DNA of 64,000 nucleotides, taken from Isoetes taiwanensis. Taxonomy: Eukaryota; Streptophyta; Lycopodiopsida; Isoetales; Isoetaceae. The notes beneath the pieces are model-generated. The model had not been told where the DNA came from and searched no databases. It saw nothing but the letters and a program-made list of their open reading frames with translations. Of this stretch, positions 22,020 through 34,950 are shown one piece after another. A program made the position numbers and the translations under genes. Location: NCBI GenBank assembly GCA_021234155.1, contig JAJEKV010000051.1, positions 6,422,761 to 6,486,760 of the forward strand. Reading direction: 5' to 3'. Each line of letters starts with the position of its first letter. The first letter of the stretch is position 1.

Positions 22020-22090
22020 CATTGCAATTCTGGAAGTGGCAAGTCCTGGCTAATCATATGAGCAAGTTCTGGAAAAAAAAAATCTTCTAC

Positions 22091-22336
22091 GAATTAGCAG
22101 GGATGGTCTATAAGGCGGTTTCATTGGAAAAAAAAAAGATTTGTATTTTGTACAAATGGAGCGATTTTTTGACATCAACGCACTATTTGTTATTGCTTTA
22201 GATGTACGGTCCAAATGACGCGGCAATTTTGGGTCAATTTCCGCGCCATTTGGACCGTACATCTAAATACATAAAAAGTGGCACGTTTATGTACGAAAAT
22301 CGCTCCATTTGCCTGATAAACCATCCCTGCTAATTC
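22091..22336. mobile_element. 246-bp MITE-like foldback element, best-preserved copy
   Basis: TIRs GAATTAGCAGGGATGGT at both ends. Here the inner arm TTTAGATGTACGGTCCAAAT is fully matched by its complement, whereas B1 has an ACCCGTTATCTAAA change. The DNA from 22337 to 23000 holds the GGCGCC/CCATTTGAT repeats as in B1 and no gene. Confidence 0.75.
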
Positions 22337-23060
22337 AGTCGCAAGAAGTAAAGTGTAACCACTGTAACATCATTAGGACAAAGGGTAGGGTAGAGACAAA
22401 TAGCGCGGCCGCACCATTTAATTTTAAATAGGCGGCCACGCTACTTGAAAGTAACTAACTATATTAAAAAAATAAGTAAACCATGCGACGGAAACATGAT
22501 GTACTACATTAGAAAAAAATAGTATATTAGAATTTACAAATTAAATGGCGCCGCCACTCCATTTGATCTCAAAGATACTTCATACATAATATAAACCAAC
22601 CTACTTACATATGCAGCTATTTATAGAATTTACAAATTAAGTGGCGCCGCCGCTCCATTTGATCTCAAAGATACTTCATATTTAATATGACTTGAAACCA
22701 CGAGTGACAACTTCACCATGCATAAGGAGATTTAAAATTTTTGACATCTGCACAGAAAATCAACAAAATTTAGATTTGAAAAATGAAATGGCGCCGCCGC
22801 TCCATTTGATCACAAAGATAGTTAATATTACACAAACTTACATATGCCACTCTATACATAATATTATTTATGTATATTTCGCATAGGAACATCATCCACA
22901 GTGGTTATGAACCTCACTTCAAAGCTTACACAAAAAATGGACAACCTGTCCGAGTAACCATGGATCCTAGGACTGAGCCAAAGGAGGCTATAACATTAGA
23001 CAAACAAGAACATGAAGCTTAAGTCCTAAATGCTGCTGTAGAAGAGTGTCTAGAGGTTTG

Positions 23061-23625
23061 TCAGGTCCCAACGTTCCTTCTTGTGTTCCTCCTTACAAGA
23101 AGGGCCATGCATCGGAACTCAGTTGGATCTAGATCCCCACATGCTAAGCACACCCTGAAGCGGTCCGTAAACGTCAACTCATGCTCATAGTTTGGGTGAT
23201 TGCAGATTTGGCTGAATTTATTCAGCTCCCTTGCACATTTTTTTGACCTTTTTTGCATCCATGTCCTGCACCCTCTTATCCTCAGCTAGCACACCCGTTC
23301 CTTTCATTACATTTAGATGATACTCGTGGTCCCACATCTCCTGTGCATGGTGCGGTTTATTGCAGTTGAAGCAATGCACCCTCCCGCATTCTCTGCACTC
23401 CGGAATGCCCTTGCCCAAATAGATACATTTCTCGAAGCAAACACACCATAGATACTGGCGCCCATCTAATGCCATGTTAAAGGGGACGTAAAAGCCTCCC
23501 TCTGGCTCATCTGCCTTCCTTTTTCTTCCCCTGCCATCTCCATCTCCCTGTCCCTGTAAAAGATCCATCTCTACCTCCTCCACGATCCCTTTGCCCTTCA
23601 AATCCGCACCCCCACAAGCTGCCAT
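23061..23625 (-). pseudogene. Small Cys/His-rich zinc-finger gene, copy 2
   Basis: Start at 23623-23625; 135 residues to a TAA near 23218. The finger region is intact: WCVCFEKC, then PECRECGRVHCFNCNKPHH and MWDHEYHLN, with eight Cys and several His spaced like a treble-clef or RING-type finger. A second potential finger (ICNHPNYEHE, then VCLACGDLDP) follows immediately but in the +1 frame, the same as in the other copies. The upstream TATA box is kept (23740-23746) but the ATACGAA half-sites are altered. Called a pseudogene only because of the frame break; the first frame alone could be translated. Confidence 0.5.
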
Positions 23626-23739
23626 CTCTGTATCGCGGCTAAAAAACTGGAATACTCACAGCGAGATGGTCACTGTCGGAAGCGCCACATAAACACAAGC
23701 AAAGGAAAGTAAGGCGCCCTAAAAGAAATCCACAAACCT

Positions 23740-23746
23740 CTTTATA
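23740..23746 (-). promoter_or_regulatory. TATA box of zinc-finger copy 2
   Basis: Minus-strand TATAAAG about 115 bp upstream of the start. The adjacent half-sites read TTCAGAT and similar instead of TTCGTAT. Confidence 0.4.
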
Positions 23747-24239
23747 GACGATCCTGCATGCAATTCAGATCTTGGAATAATTTAAAAGAATTCAGATCCT
23801 CGGTTGGTTACAAACAAATTTAGCGTATATAAGGCATTGCCACGCGAGCATTTCCGAAATTGCGTGTCATGCCCACGTGAGATTCGGTTGTCTGCCGCCT
23901 CACCTGCGCGGGTATGCCACAGCGGCGGGTAGTTTACCGGCTAGATAGATTGACTAGGCTAGGGGTAGATATTTTTTTTTTTTTTTTTTCAAAATGGCAC
24001 AAAAACCAAGAAATGGATTTAAAGGCTAAAGAAGAGGGCTATTTTAGAAATTCAAAAGCCTAGGTAGCATATTGTTTTATGCCCCATGCACCTAGAGCCT
24101 ATAGGGATGAAGATCTGGCCTAGGTCAAAGTTTTTGACTCAAGATTTGATGATATAGCTAGGGTACATGTGGACATAGGTTTTTTGAATAAGTCAACTAG
24201 TGTAAGGGTCTTGAAGCACATTTCCCAAGGTTGTTGGAG

Positions 24240-24375
24240 CAACATGTTGACCAACTTTTGACTGGGTCAACAAACATTTTGCCTTGACTTGATGAAGTGA
24301 ACTTGACTTTGATGAGGTGGATTTGACTTGGTGATGTGGACTTTGACTTGATGATGTGGACTTTGATGAGTGGTC
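24240..24375. promoter_or_regulatory. TTGACT array, copy in B2
   Basis: Same 20-bp repeated W-box-like unit as 7930-8062, unchanged. The region 23750-25343 otherwise shows no gene; it includes T-rich runs near 23972 and 24470-24505. Confidence 0.45.
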
Positions 24376-25343
24376 AAAAGGAGATGATGATGTAACCAAG
24401 GTAGCTCATGAGCCTAGTCATCATGACATGTCACCTTTTTTGGTGAGTTGGCATAATTTTGCCTAGCTCTTTTTTTCTCTTTTTTTTTTTTTTTTCTTTT
24501 TTTTTGAGCTATCATTTGAGCATCCTCGCTCTTGCTACCATGGCTATGAAGTGTGTGAGATGATGAATGAAGATGAGATTTGACATGACTATGGTGGATT
24601 GACAAAACATTTCAAAAGGCAACTTCCTTGGGATGTGTGCTTAAGGTAAGAAATGGACTACAAAGATCAAAGCTAAGGATGTGTATGGAGATTTGTTGAA
24701 GAATGCAAGGAGAAAAGTGAATGGCAATGGAATGGAAAGGCTAATCAAGAGATGTTTGATCCAAGAAACATATGAAACCAAGTGAATCGCTCAAAATACC
24801 ATTAGAAGCTCTTCCAAACTTTGTGGGGGTCTTCATCATGCTTGCTTGAACATCCTCTAAAGTCCATTCATTCTTGATTTCTATCTCAATGTCCTCATTT
24901 GGTCTTCTGCAAATGATGTCTGCTAATCTTCCCTGGTTCTAGTAACAAAGGTGCAATGGTTAGAACTCTTCTATGTTGCCTGCCATATGCTGGCAACACT
25001 TGAGTTCTTGGATCAGAGTGACAAAGTAGGCAGAGTCCCCCTCATATTCGAATAGGTCACCCTTGTTGGATGAACCTGATGCCTTTTTCCCTCTGGGCAT
25101 ACGAAAATTATTGGAGCCGCTCAATGGAAATAGCTCAATTGGAGGGCTAAATATATGAAGTTGGAGGGCATTATTCGGCTATCAAATGTGGGGAATGAAC
25201 TAGATACATTTGCATCTTCCAAATAATTATATAAAACCCATATAATCAGGATGGATGAATTAATCTTCAATGTTTGACAGCCAAAAAATCTGTTAGATCC
25301 ATCTACATGTGCTGATATGTTGGTCTTCTGTAGGTGTATACTA

Positions 25344-25754
25344 GATGAGGCGGAAAAATGAGGAGAGGGATGTGGAGGTGTTTGGATTCGGCGAGCCCTG
25401 GAACTTTGAGGCCGACACCACAGTGGAAGAAGTGCTATGTTTTAGCTACGAAGGTGCCGTGTGATGACATAATCATTATGGATCAAACTTTGTCCACTCC
25501 AGTGATTTTGAAGAAAGCATCAGTCCTGCAAGTATGTTGCCAAAAGGATTCGCAAGCCAGACACTTATCCTCATCGTTCATTTGCGGTTGGGAGCATTGT
25601 AGATCCCAAGCATCACTTTTACGTGTCCCTTGACGTGGACAAGCTCGTCTCTCAGCTTGCAGCTGCCAAATACTGTGTGCTTTGTGTTGTAAGACAAATT
25701 GGAAATAGCACAATGGCGATTGCTGCTAAGAAAAGGTTGAATCTTTGGAAATAG
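25344..25754 (+). pseudogene. CRN-b copy 3
   Basis: ATG at 25344, header start as in the intact copy. Deletions near 25432-25460 and 25526 shift the frame. P-loop again reads as in CRN-b (ATTGGAAATAGC, lysine codon lost). Followed by the 46-bp duplication and TRIM. Confidence 0.65.
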
Positions 25755-25801
25755 CACAATGGCGATTGCTGCTAAGAAAAGGCTGAATCTTGAATAGACT
25801 C

Positions 25802-26244
25802 TGTGACGTTCCTAACCGACATGCCCTTAACCAACTGGGCAAAACCGTCTAGACGTTTATGAGTAGTCGCTTCTACCCATTTATGCCGGTGTCTCGGGAA
25901 CGCCCTGGGCCCGTCACAGTCTCTCCTACTAAGACTATGCTCGTCCTCGAGCATCCAAGACTATGATTTAACCATGTATACCAGTGCCACTGTGATTACC
26001 AAGATATCAAGACTATGCTATTACCCATGAATATATAGGCACCCATGGAGACTCGAACTCGAGACCTGCTCTGATACCAATTGTAACGTTCCTAACCGAC
26101 ATGCCCTTAACCAACTGGACAAAACCGTCTAGACGTTTATGAGTAGTCGATTCTACCCATTTATGCCGGTGTCACCGGGGAATGCCCCATGTGCACATTT
26201 CAAGGTTCGAATACCGAAAGCGGTCTACCATGGGCTCAAGCTAT
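25802..26244 (-). mobile_element. TRIM copy 3
   Basis: GACTC at 25797-25801, TGTGACG at 25802, primer-site complement near 26070-26084. The left LTR lacks about 50 bp (CGCCCTGGGCCC join). Right end eroded. CRN-b sequence resumes at about 26250. Confidence 0.75.
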
Positions 26245-26695
26245 GCACTCGCTGTGGTGGTTTATTTTGACGGTTTGAAGGTAAGGGAGAGCTGGAGTAC
26301 AAGCCAGTTTTGGGGTTACATGTGGGACGTTAGGGGAGGATGGCCATTGGCTGCGCAGGTCCCACATATGACGTGGAAATTACCCCTCCGGGACGTGGAA
26401 AAATGTTAAACGCGGGCGTGGAAAATGCCGCCGCTGAAGTGGAAAATGCTAAACATAAATTCTTTAGATCGAAGTTCCGCAGTGCGCTTACCAGACCACA
26501 TCGGGCCGCCGCTTGCTCGTTTCACCGCTATTTGGATGATCCGAGTGTTGTTGGGATGATGGAGGTCCGCATTCTTTGACAAATAATACGGCTATTAAAA
26601 ATGGTGATCTTCTGTAACCATTTTCATGAATTAACTCTTGTCCAGATTTAGTTTCTCTCAAGATAAAATCTCGTTTACTCAGTTTGGAGTCTACA

Positions 26696-27385
26696 TTTCG
26701 TTTTAGAGTCTATAAACACGAATGTACGATGGTAATACAAGATATAATGCCCTTTTATACATCAAGCAACTATGCATCACCAACCATGCATTCAATACAT
26801 ATACAGAATCAGTCAGATATGCATCAAAGTAAAACATAGGTTTAACACATGTGGAGCAATATTGCTTGCAACACTTAATCATCATGGAAAATATTGGTAG
26901 AAATAAATAAGGTTGGCTAAATTGTTTACACATGGACTTCTAAATTGTTTACACATGGAATTCTTAGCAATTGGTTTCGAACAAGTAGGAACAAATGAGA
27001 GAAGTGTAGACAACGAGGAATATACATTTCATTTTAGAGTCTATAAACACGAATGTACGATGGTAATACAAGATATAATGCCCTTTTATACATCAAGCAA
27101 CTATGCATCACCAACCATGCATTCAATACATATACAGAATCAGTCAGATATGCATCAAAGTATTTTTTTTTGTCGTCCTTCAAAAAAAAAAAAAAAAAAA
27201 AAAAAAAAGATATGCATCAAAGTAAAACATAAGTTTAACACATGTGGAGCAATATCGCTTGCAACACTTAATCATCATGGAAAATATTGGTAAAAATAAT
27301 AAGGTTGGCTAAACTGTTTACACATGGAATTCTAAATTGTTTACACATGGAATTCTTAGCAATTGGTTTCGAACAAGTAAGAACA
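26696..27385. repeat. 331-bp tandem duplication, copy in B2
   Basis: Same two units; the A-run is about A26. The 27386-28245 flank of CRN-a3 is nearly identical to that of copies 1 and 2 and has no other gene. Confidence 0.75.
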
Positions 27386-28245
27386 AATGAGAATAGAATA
27401 GAATAGAATATGATTTTATCGTCCACGGAGACCAACTGGCCTATGGGACCCAAGTACAAAGAGAGAGCAGCAGAGAAGTGTAGACAATGAGGAATAAGGG
27501 TAAACAATAAGGAAAGAAATGGATTTGAATATATGCCTCTAGCTTGCAAGACCAAGGCTTTAATCAAGGACCCAAGGTGTAATTTTAAAAAACAGAGCAT
27601 CTATCAAGTCATTGGTCAAAGAAAAAGGGTTCTGTTTACGGCCAAACAGGGCCAGAATAATAGGGTTTGCGGCCAAACCAGCGACCAAGAACATGGTCGA
27701 ATCTGTGTGGACAGGTGTAAACAGAGTCGGAAATGATTAAGGTAGCAAGCTTTGCAATTTAGGTTAAGGCAACAAGCCTTGACGCAAGGATAGATTTGGT
27801 TTGAATCCGGCTTCAACAGATTCTTATGGCTAGATCCAACAACAAGAGTCATATCTTTGGGTCAAGGCCTAGTTACATGGCCCGATTCTGAGCAAAGGCT
27901 CTACTTTTGGAGTAAAGCTCCCGTCTCTAGGACAAGCTGCAGGTTTTTCAAGAACTGGACTGAGAATTAACATTCAAATTTAATAAGGTAACACAGCTCG
28001 AAGGCAACAGTGCTAAATTCTGCAAGGAAGAGACTAGACCAGGATGATGCTGGTGATGTCTTCTCTATCAGTTATTGATTTCTTACTTCTTTTGTACAAA
28101 AGAATTACAGGACTGCTAAAGTCATCCTATCCTTAGAATCTCATTCATTTACTCCAGAGTTGTCACCTACAGTATAGGAAAGAGTTAGCTGACTGAAGCA
28201 GCCGCATTCTCTGCATTCTCTGTGTCTTCTGCAGGTGTGTACTAG

Positions 28246-30535
28246 ATGAAGCGGAAAAATGAGAATGTTGTGGAGGTGTTTGGATTCGGCGAGTCCTGGA
28301 ACTTTGAGGCCGACACCTCAGTGGAAGAAGTGATCTCTTTTTTAGCTATGAAATTTACGGTGCCTTGTGATGACATGGTCATTATGGATCAAACTTTGTC
28401 CCTCCACTGATTTTGAAGAAATCATCAGTCCTAAGTTCAGGGTGCAGGTATGTTGCCAAAAGGATTCACAAGCCAGACACTTATCCTCATCGTTCATTTG
28501 CGGTTGGGAGCACTGTACATCCCGAGCATCACTTTTATGTGCCCCCTGACGTGGACGAGCTCGTCTCTCAGCTTGCAGCTGCCAAATACTGTGTGCTTTG
28601 TGGTGCAAGACAAAGTGGAAAGAGCACAATGGCGATTGCTGCCAAGAAAAGGCTGACTTGTGAAACAGATGCAGTGGTGGTTTATTTGGACAGTTTGAAG
28701 GTAAGGGAGAGCTGGAGTACAAGCCAGTTTTGGGGTTACATGTGGGATGTTATGCATGGAAAGTGCAACTACTTTTTCCCATCCAGACCTCCAGGAGAGG
28801 AATGCACACAGATTGAGCTTTAAATCTCTGTTTTTAAAAAATACTAGCTTATTTTTTAAAAACAGAGATTTAAAGCTCCAATCTGTGCATTCCTCTCCTG
28901 GAGGTCTGGAATTTTAATTGTGGACGAGGCTGATTCTTTGTTGAACGCCTCAAATGTTTGCCTTGATGAATTTTTTAGCACAATAAAAGAGTTGAAGAGT
29001 GGGATTGATGAATACAATCTGGCAGGGTTTTTGTTGGTTGGTGTTGAAACTGTGAAGGATCTCTTGCAAGATCAGTACCACATGCGGCGTAAGAATGCAG
29101 AGAAGATGAATCGTGTTAGACTCTCACCATTTTCCCATAGTTTTTATGTGGAGCCAACAAGGTTTTCCATACATGATATCCAACAGTTGCTAACACAAGC
29201 AAATTCTGAACAACCAGGGATGCCAATCGAAGTTGTACCAATTTCTACTTCTGTTTTTCAGATGACAGGTGGTCACAAGGGCTTAGTGGGGTCATGTTTA
29301 GAATACATGATGAATCAAAGTTTGTGGAGCTACAATCAATGGCTCCAGGCAGTAGAGTCCGAACTTAGTACATACATTTTTGGCCAACAAACCTATAAAA
29401 GGATCCTGACGGCATTCAAGAAGAATGCGCCAATGAGAAGTTTGAACTTCTCCTTTCATTCCTTAGAGTAGGCAGTCGTAAAATGTGATGATGAGATGAT
29501 GGTGGAACTCAGGGACCTTATTGCAGAAGGTATTCTGTTTGCAGAAAATGTGAAGGTGTTTGATGAGTACGAGGTCGAATCTCTTCACCATTGCTTAGGT
29601 CTGCCATACTTGACACTGCCACGTTACTAGTGAGACAGTTGCCTCACCTCCAGATCCCTTTGAGGTAGATCCTGAGTGGGTTCTTTTTAGAAACCATTAG
29701 AAGTTTGGATGGGGATACAATGTGCAGACCAGAATCTCTCAATGCATCAGGTGGGATATCTGAATATTCTTATCAATTTAATCGATTCACTAGAATCAAG
29801 GCCGTTCTCAAGCAAGCGTATCCGGCCATTGGAGCTAAGGTCCTTCCTGAAGGCAAGCAAGCTGTGGAGTACTTGGAGAAACGCAATACACAGGTAGCTT
29901 GTAACTATTTAATTTGTCAATCAATTCAGCTTCTGTTGCTGTAAAATTTAGGGGGTACGCAAAATTGTGTGAAAAATGCAACACTTGTTGTCTATCTAGA
30001 CATCAAGGGAAATCATTAACTTTAGTTTATTAGTTCTAGCAGATATGCAAGAACATTCAAATGAAGGTTGTAACTGTACCTAACTCCCTCCGAAAAGCAC
30101 ATCCATCTTTTAAGTGATGCTACTATATGCCATGTCTGAACAAGAAAGCTTTTAGGCTTCTGAAAGTCTTTGTTACTAATTGTTTTTTTGTAGGAGAGGC
30201 TCGACATCTTAGTGCGGGATGATGGTAATTTCGCCAAGTTCGGCTTCGCGTTAGTTGCGGATGACGATGTGCAGGGTCACATGTCAAGAGCTCTGCGGTA
30301 TCACAGGGAGCATTCTGCCCAAGTATATGTGGTGAATTTTACCCTTCAGGATGAGCCACAGATGGTCGTTCCTGATCATGAGTCTATTATTTTTGTCTCG
30401 GTTCAATTCAACCCGAGTGGAGATCAAACAACAGCAAATGTCACTGTTGTCGACACCCAGGGACTTGTAGGAGCACGAGTTAAAAAATTGGAGTTGAAGC
30501 ATTGGGATGGTAAGATTAGGTTTGACCATTTCTGA
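28246..30535 (+). pseudogene. CRN-a copy 3: full-length layout with several frameshifts
   Basis: Same domain order and intron as copy 2: start 28246, GARQSGKST, palindrome 28791-28911, Walker B from 28920, exon end 29893 (CAG|GTAGCT), exon 30194-30535. Relative to copy 2 there is a lost C at about 28401 (before the P-loop), then lost or gained single bases at about 29428, 29481, 29575, 29612 and 29688 that break the winged-helix part. The endonuclease exon is unchanged. The run of single-base indels is what either decay or a poor consensus would give. Confidence 0.75.
28791..28911. repeat. Palindrome inside CRN-a3, slightly eroded
   Basis: The left arm has a two-base gain and a one-base loss (AATGCACACAGATTGAGC) relative to the right arm; otherwise it matches the 62-bp inverted repeat of copies 1 and 2. 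Confidence 0.9.
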
Positions 30536-33500
30536 AGTTGTTTGTGTGGATTTTTGTTGAAGTAGATTTTTGCTGAAGACTTCTGGAAATTACATTTTAT
30601 GTTTTAAGGATTGTGGTGTTGACTGACATGAGTATTATAGACCTGGTTTTAGTCCTTTATTTTTTCATATATTACTATGGGGTCATATGCGAAACTGTTC
30701 TAACCAGTCAGTTTCTTCTCAACAACATATGAAGTGTGTGTCTGCTTTATACCTCTTAGACCAAAACAATTCTCATACGGCTGTCCCAAACTCAGAGCAG
30801 GAATTGGAATTGAAGACATCCCAAACTCAGGGCAGGTGTTGGAGTTCTACATTGAATGAATTTGGCAGAGGTTTTTGTGGCAGATGCAATTTGAAGAAGA
30901 CTTTTTTACCTGGTGCTTGCTTGTCGTTGTAGGTTTTGCTTTGGATTTGAGTTTTCAGAGATGTTGTCGAAATTACCACAGAGAATTAGGTCTTCAGTTA
31001 TCCCCAAAACTGGAAAAACCCAGATCCTAGAGGCTGCCGGCAGAAATTAATAAATGAAGGAATCGTAGCTGAGATTTCCAGCCTTTTAAATCTAAAGGGT
31101 CTTCACCAATTGAACATTGTTATTCGAGAGATAAAAATGAAGGCGTAACATCTGGGAAGCAAGCAGCAGCTCTAGTATAACGAGTTGCATCTTTGGTGAC
31201 ATGGCAGCATTCTGCCATCATGTTGGCAATCTGCAGATGTGGCAATCCCTATGTGTTGAAAGATCATCTAGATTGTGTTTCTTTGAAAGTCAAGAGTGAC
31301 GTCCTTTGTGTCCATTAATTCTTCATAAAAATAAAACAAGTAAATTTGCTACAAAGCCCATTTATATTAATGACCGCTACGTTATCTAGGGGGGTGTTGA
31401 ACAACAAAAGCAAGTCGCTGTTGGTGGCTGTTCATTTTCACCAACTTTTATGACCTTATGAGGTGGTAAGTGCGACAATTGGGCCTTTCCTTTTCTACAC
31501 CACCATGAGACTGTTCTCAACATATCAAGTAGAAAAAAGAAGGGGAATCAACAAACATTCAATGTTGTTCAGATGTAATCAGGTGGGGATAACAACATTT
31601 CCACAAATCTGAACAAGCCAAGTCCATTGCAAACATTGACATATACTTCATCTCGTTGCTACTCTGATTATGGTATACCTTCATCTCGTTGCCACTCTGA
31701 TTTATGGTATTATGGTATACCTTCTTTTATACCATCTTCACATTCCCTCCCCCATATATATATAACATGTAACTATTTAACACGGCTATATCTTCTTCAA
31801 TAACATTATGCATGGCGTGCAGGAGCATGCATGTGATGCGGCCTACCTAAGCCCTTCAGACAATAACTGATTATACCTTGGATTGGAAGCAATGAACTAT
31901 GACATCTTTAAGTACTCCGCAAAAGATAATGCAGCCAAGCAGTTTCCAATCCAACCAACCCAATCAAGGCTTAAAGTTCTCTTGATTACAGTAGCCTTTA
32001 GAGGATAAATAAGTTCAAGAATATCATATATTTGGATAAAAAAAATCACAGTGTAAAGCTTTTAAGGATTTTTAAGATTTTTAAGGATTTTAAAGATTTT
32101 TAAGGATTTGAAATTCGAAAAACACGTTGGTGATGTAGATTGCCCCGTTTTGATCTCCCCTTCCAGAGAGATCATGCCAGCTAAACGTTGCTACTTCAAG
32201 CTCCCACAAACTTATCATACAACAGCAAAGCTACATTCATTCCATTGCACGACAATGTAATTGGACAATTAATTTTGTCCTCACGTCCTAATTAGCCCCC
32301 CTCGGCTTCTTCATCCCCCTTGGTTCAATGTTGCCATCCACATTCTTTTCCCTCTTGTTAACAGCTGCTTGCTCATTCCCGTAACAAGAACCACAATATG
32401 ACAAAACAACACTAGAAGGGGCACTTGAAACTGAGCAATAACAGGCGCCACCAATATGAAAGCACAAAACAAAACGCAGATTTCTCTACATTTATCCAAA
32501 AATGTAGCAACACCATTACCAAAAATGAAAAAGGGCAAAATAGACTCCTGGCGTACATAAAAGGAAACATCGCCGCTATATCTGCTGCCATCACGCCCCA
32601 AAATCCCCTTGCGTGCGCGGATAAGGCTTGCCAAAATCAGCGCATGCGCAAATAACAACTTGAAAAAGAAGCATTTTAAAATGAGATGCTAAAGTGAGAT
32701 TACAAAATAGTCTTTATAGACCAAGGTGAATGCAATAAGAAAAAGAGGGAGAAATTATCATGGACCTGATACTCTCTCAATCTCGTGCCTCCATCATGTG
32801 GGGTTTGCATCTCAGTGATCATCCTCGTGCTTGCCCATGCAGGGGTTCACGTTTTTATTTATAGGCCAATATATGTCTTGTCTAACATTATATGTGCTAG
32901 TGGTTTGCTTACGCTAGTTTCCACTTTTAAGACATGCCAATATATGTCTTGTCTAACATTATATGTGCTAGTGGTTTGCTTACGCTAGTTTCCACTTTTA
33001 AGGCATGATTTCTTAAAGTTTGTCATTGAGTGGGCATCTTAAGTATTTCTTTCTGAATGGTGTGGGTTTGTTCATTTAAAGGACATAAAGCCATGTACAG
33101 TGGTGGGGGCAGGACCCATCTGGGTGTGTTGTATATTGTCCCATAAGCTACGGCTTCCCATGGACGTTAATAATAATTCATTCATTCATTCAAAAAGAGG
33201 TAGATGAGCGCCTACTATATGAAATGAAGTGTTTCACTACTGGTAGGATCTATAATGAAGTAGACACAGAACTTCCACTACATGACATTCAAATCATGAT
33301 GATTTGAATCTCTTGAGTCATCTCTTGATTCTTGATCTTGCTTTTCGTTCTTCCTTGTCCTTGCATTGGAGGAGTGCTTCCTTCTTGCATGTGTCCTTGT
33401 GATCCCTTGTTCTTCGTTTCCACTTTTGGCCTGCTCTTTGTTCATTTCTATGTCCTTTGTTTTACCTTTTCTCCATCTCTCTGCGTTTATCTTCATCCAT

Positions 33501-34227
33501 GGACCATTAAATCCAACGTACTATGCCTAGAACGTTTCTTAAGTGGTAGTTGCGAAATGTTCCAGTGGCTAAGTGGTGGTAGCACTTGGCACCTCCCCTA
33601 GGGTTCGTGATATAGTTGCACTTCATTTGGAGCTTCAAATCTTCATAATACCAATCATCACAAATTTGGCATGCTTTCATTAACTTGCCACGAGCTTTGA
33701 CAATATACCTCCATCATTTCGTAGTGTCTCTCTCACCCTCGCTCCCTTGCCCCCATCATTTTGTAGTGTCTCTCTCACCCTTGCACTTGTCTGTTCAGAG
33801 CTGCTTGGAAGAACTTAAATAACGACATATTTCAAGTTGCAGCTGCCTTTTTTGCTATAGTTGTTTCTTGTAACTTGTGTTTCCTATATTAGCAAACAAC
33901 AAACATTCGAATCGTAAAGATTATAAGCTTTCATAAGTCTTGCTGACAACTAAGACATCCTCTAATTTCTAGCCACTATATTTTAGTCTCATTCTTAAAA
34001 AAGAAAAGCATGAACTGTTCTATTAGCATGGAAATCCTTGAACATAAAACTGTTCCAACTTGGTGTAGCTTCAGAAGTCGCTTAAATGGAAACTCCAACT
34101 GTCAAATTCCAAAGACCAAGAACAGGAGCAAGACTACAACTAAAACCAGCCGACAACAAATGTTACCATAGTCATTTTCAATAAAAGTTACATGATCATG
34201 ACCTCCTGCTTCATCAACTAAGGTCAG
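30536..34227. other. Noncoding stretch 3' of CRN-a3
   Basis: Counterpart of 14238-17925 with the same TTAAGGATTT tract (about 32059-32110), 71-bp duplication (32865-33006) and 42-bp duplication (about 33711-33794). No gene recognised. Confidence 0.5.
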
Positions 34228-34497
34228 ATGGAGAAGGAATGTTGTGCAAAGGAAGCTGATGGGCAACACGATGTCCAGGGACAAGCTTCTACTAGCCGGC
34301 CTAAAAGGGGGCCAAAGAAAGATTATGCTCAGATGGCTAAAGGCATCTAAAAGACAAGCTTTTTGCAGCAGAGGACTGCTGCAATGTCAAGAGGGAGGGA
34401 ATGCGATATGCCAAGGACGTGGTCCTTCAGCCTTCTTAGTCCAAAAACAACCTCTATCTATTATCAACAAACATACATTGTAAAGATCATGTCCTAG

Positions 34498-34950
34498 ATA
34501 GATGTATGTCATAAATAGATACTTCTTTCCAACCAGGGACTATTACCTGGGGTTCCGGAGAGGGATCTTTTAGGCCAGATTAAAGTATTGGAGGAAGATC
34601 AAATCCAACATGCAAAGATTAAGGCGGGGCTCCGGTGGTTTCGTGATGGGGGCCGTTGTACATGCTTCTTCTTCCGGTCAGCGAAGCGGCGTTGCATGAC
34701 GTCCACTATGACATCATTACAACTGCCAGATGGTTCAGCAGACCTCAAGCAGCACCTCCATGCCCATTTTCAGTCCTTCTTTGCTGAAAGAACGTTGCCT
34801 TTTCAGAATGAGATACGGAAGCAATTCTGTCTAAGATTTCTCCTATGATCTCTGATGAGCAGCCTGCTTCTATAGAGGCGGCTATTACTGCAGATGATTT
34901 GAAGGAGGCAGTTTTCGCCCTCAAGCAAGATAAAATGTCCAGGTGTTGCC
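34498..34950 (+). pseudogene. LINE ORF2 fragment, region before and into reverse transcriptase
   Basis: Translation gives LEEDQIQHAKIKAGLRWFRD followed by cysteine/phenylalanine-rich text ending FFRSAKRR, then HFQSFFAERTLP, and in a second frame ISPMISDEQPASIEAAITAD ending FALKQDKM. This is the typical linker of plant LINE ORF2: a W.rdGd...FF motif, an FY..LF-like block and the block leading to K.PGPDG. It ends before the RT catalytic core. One frameshift near 34840. It sits directly after the end of the duplicated block, absent beside B1. Confidence 0.65.

Larger units (their letters stand above)
20351..34497. repeat. Block B2: second 14.1-kb direct repeat
   Basis: Counterpart of 4051-18195. 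It keeps the join to the ParB-like 3' half on the left and continues into a LINE fragment on the right. B1 lacks both of these flanks. Confidence 0.9.
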
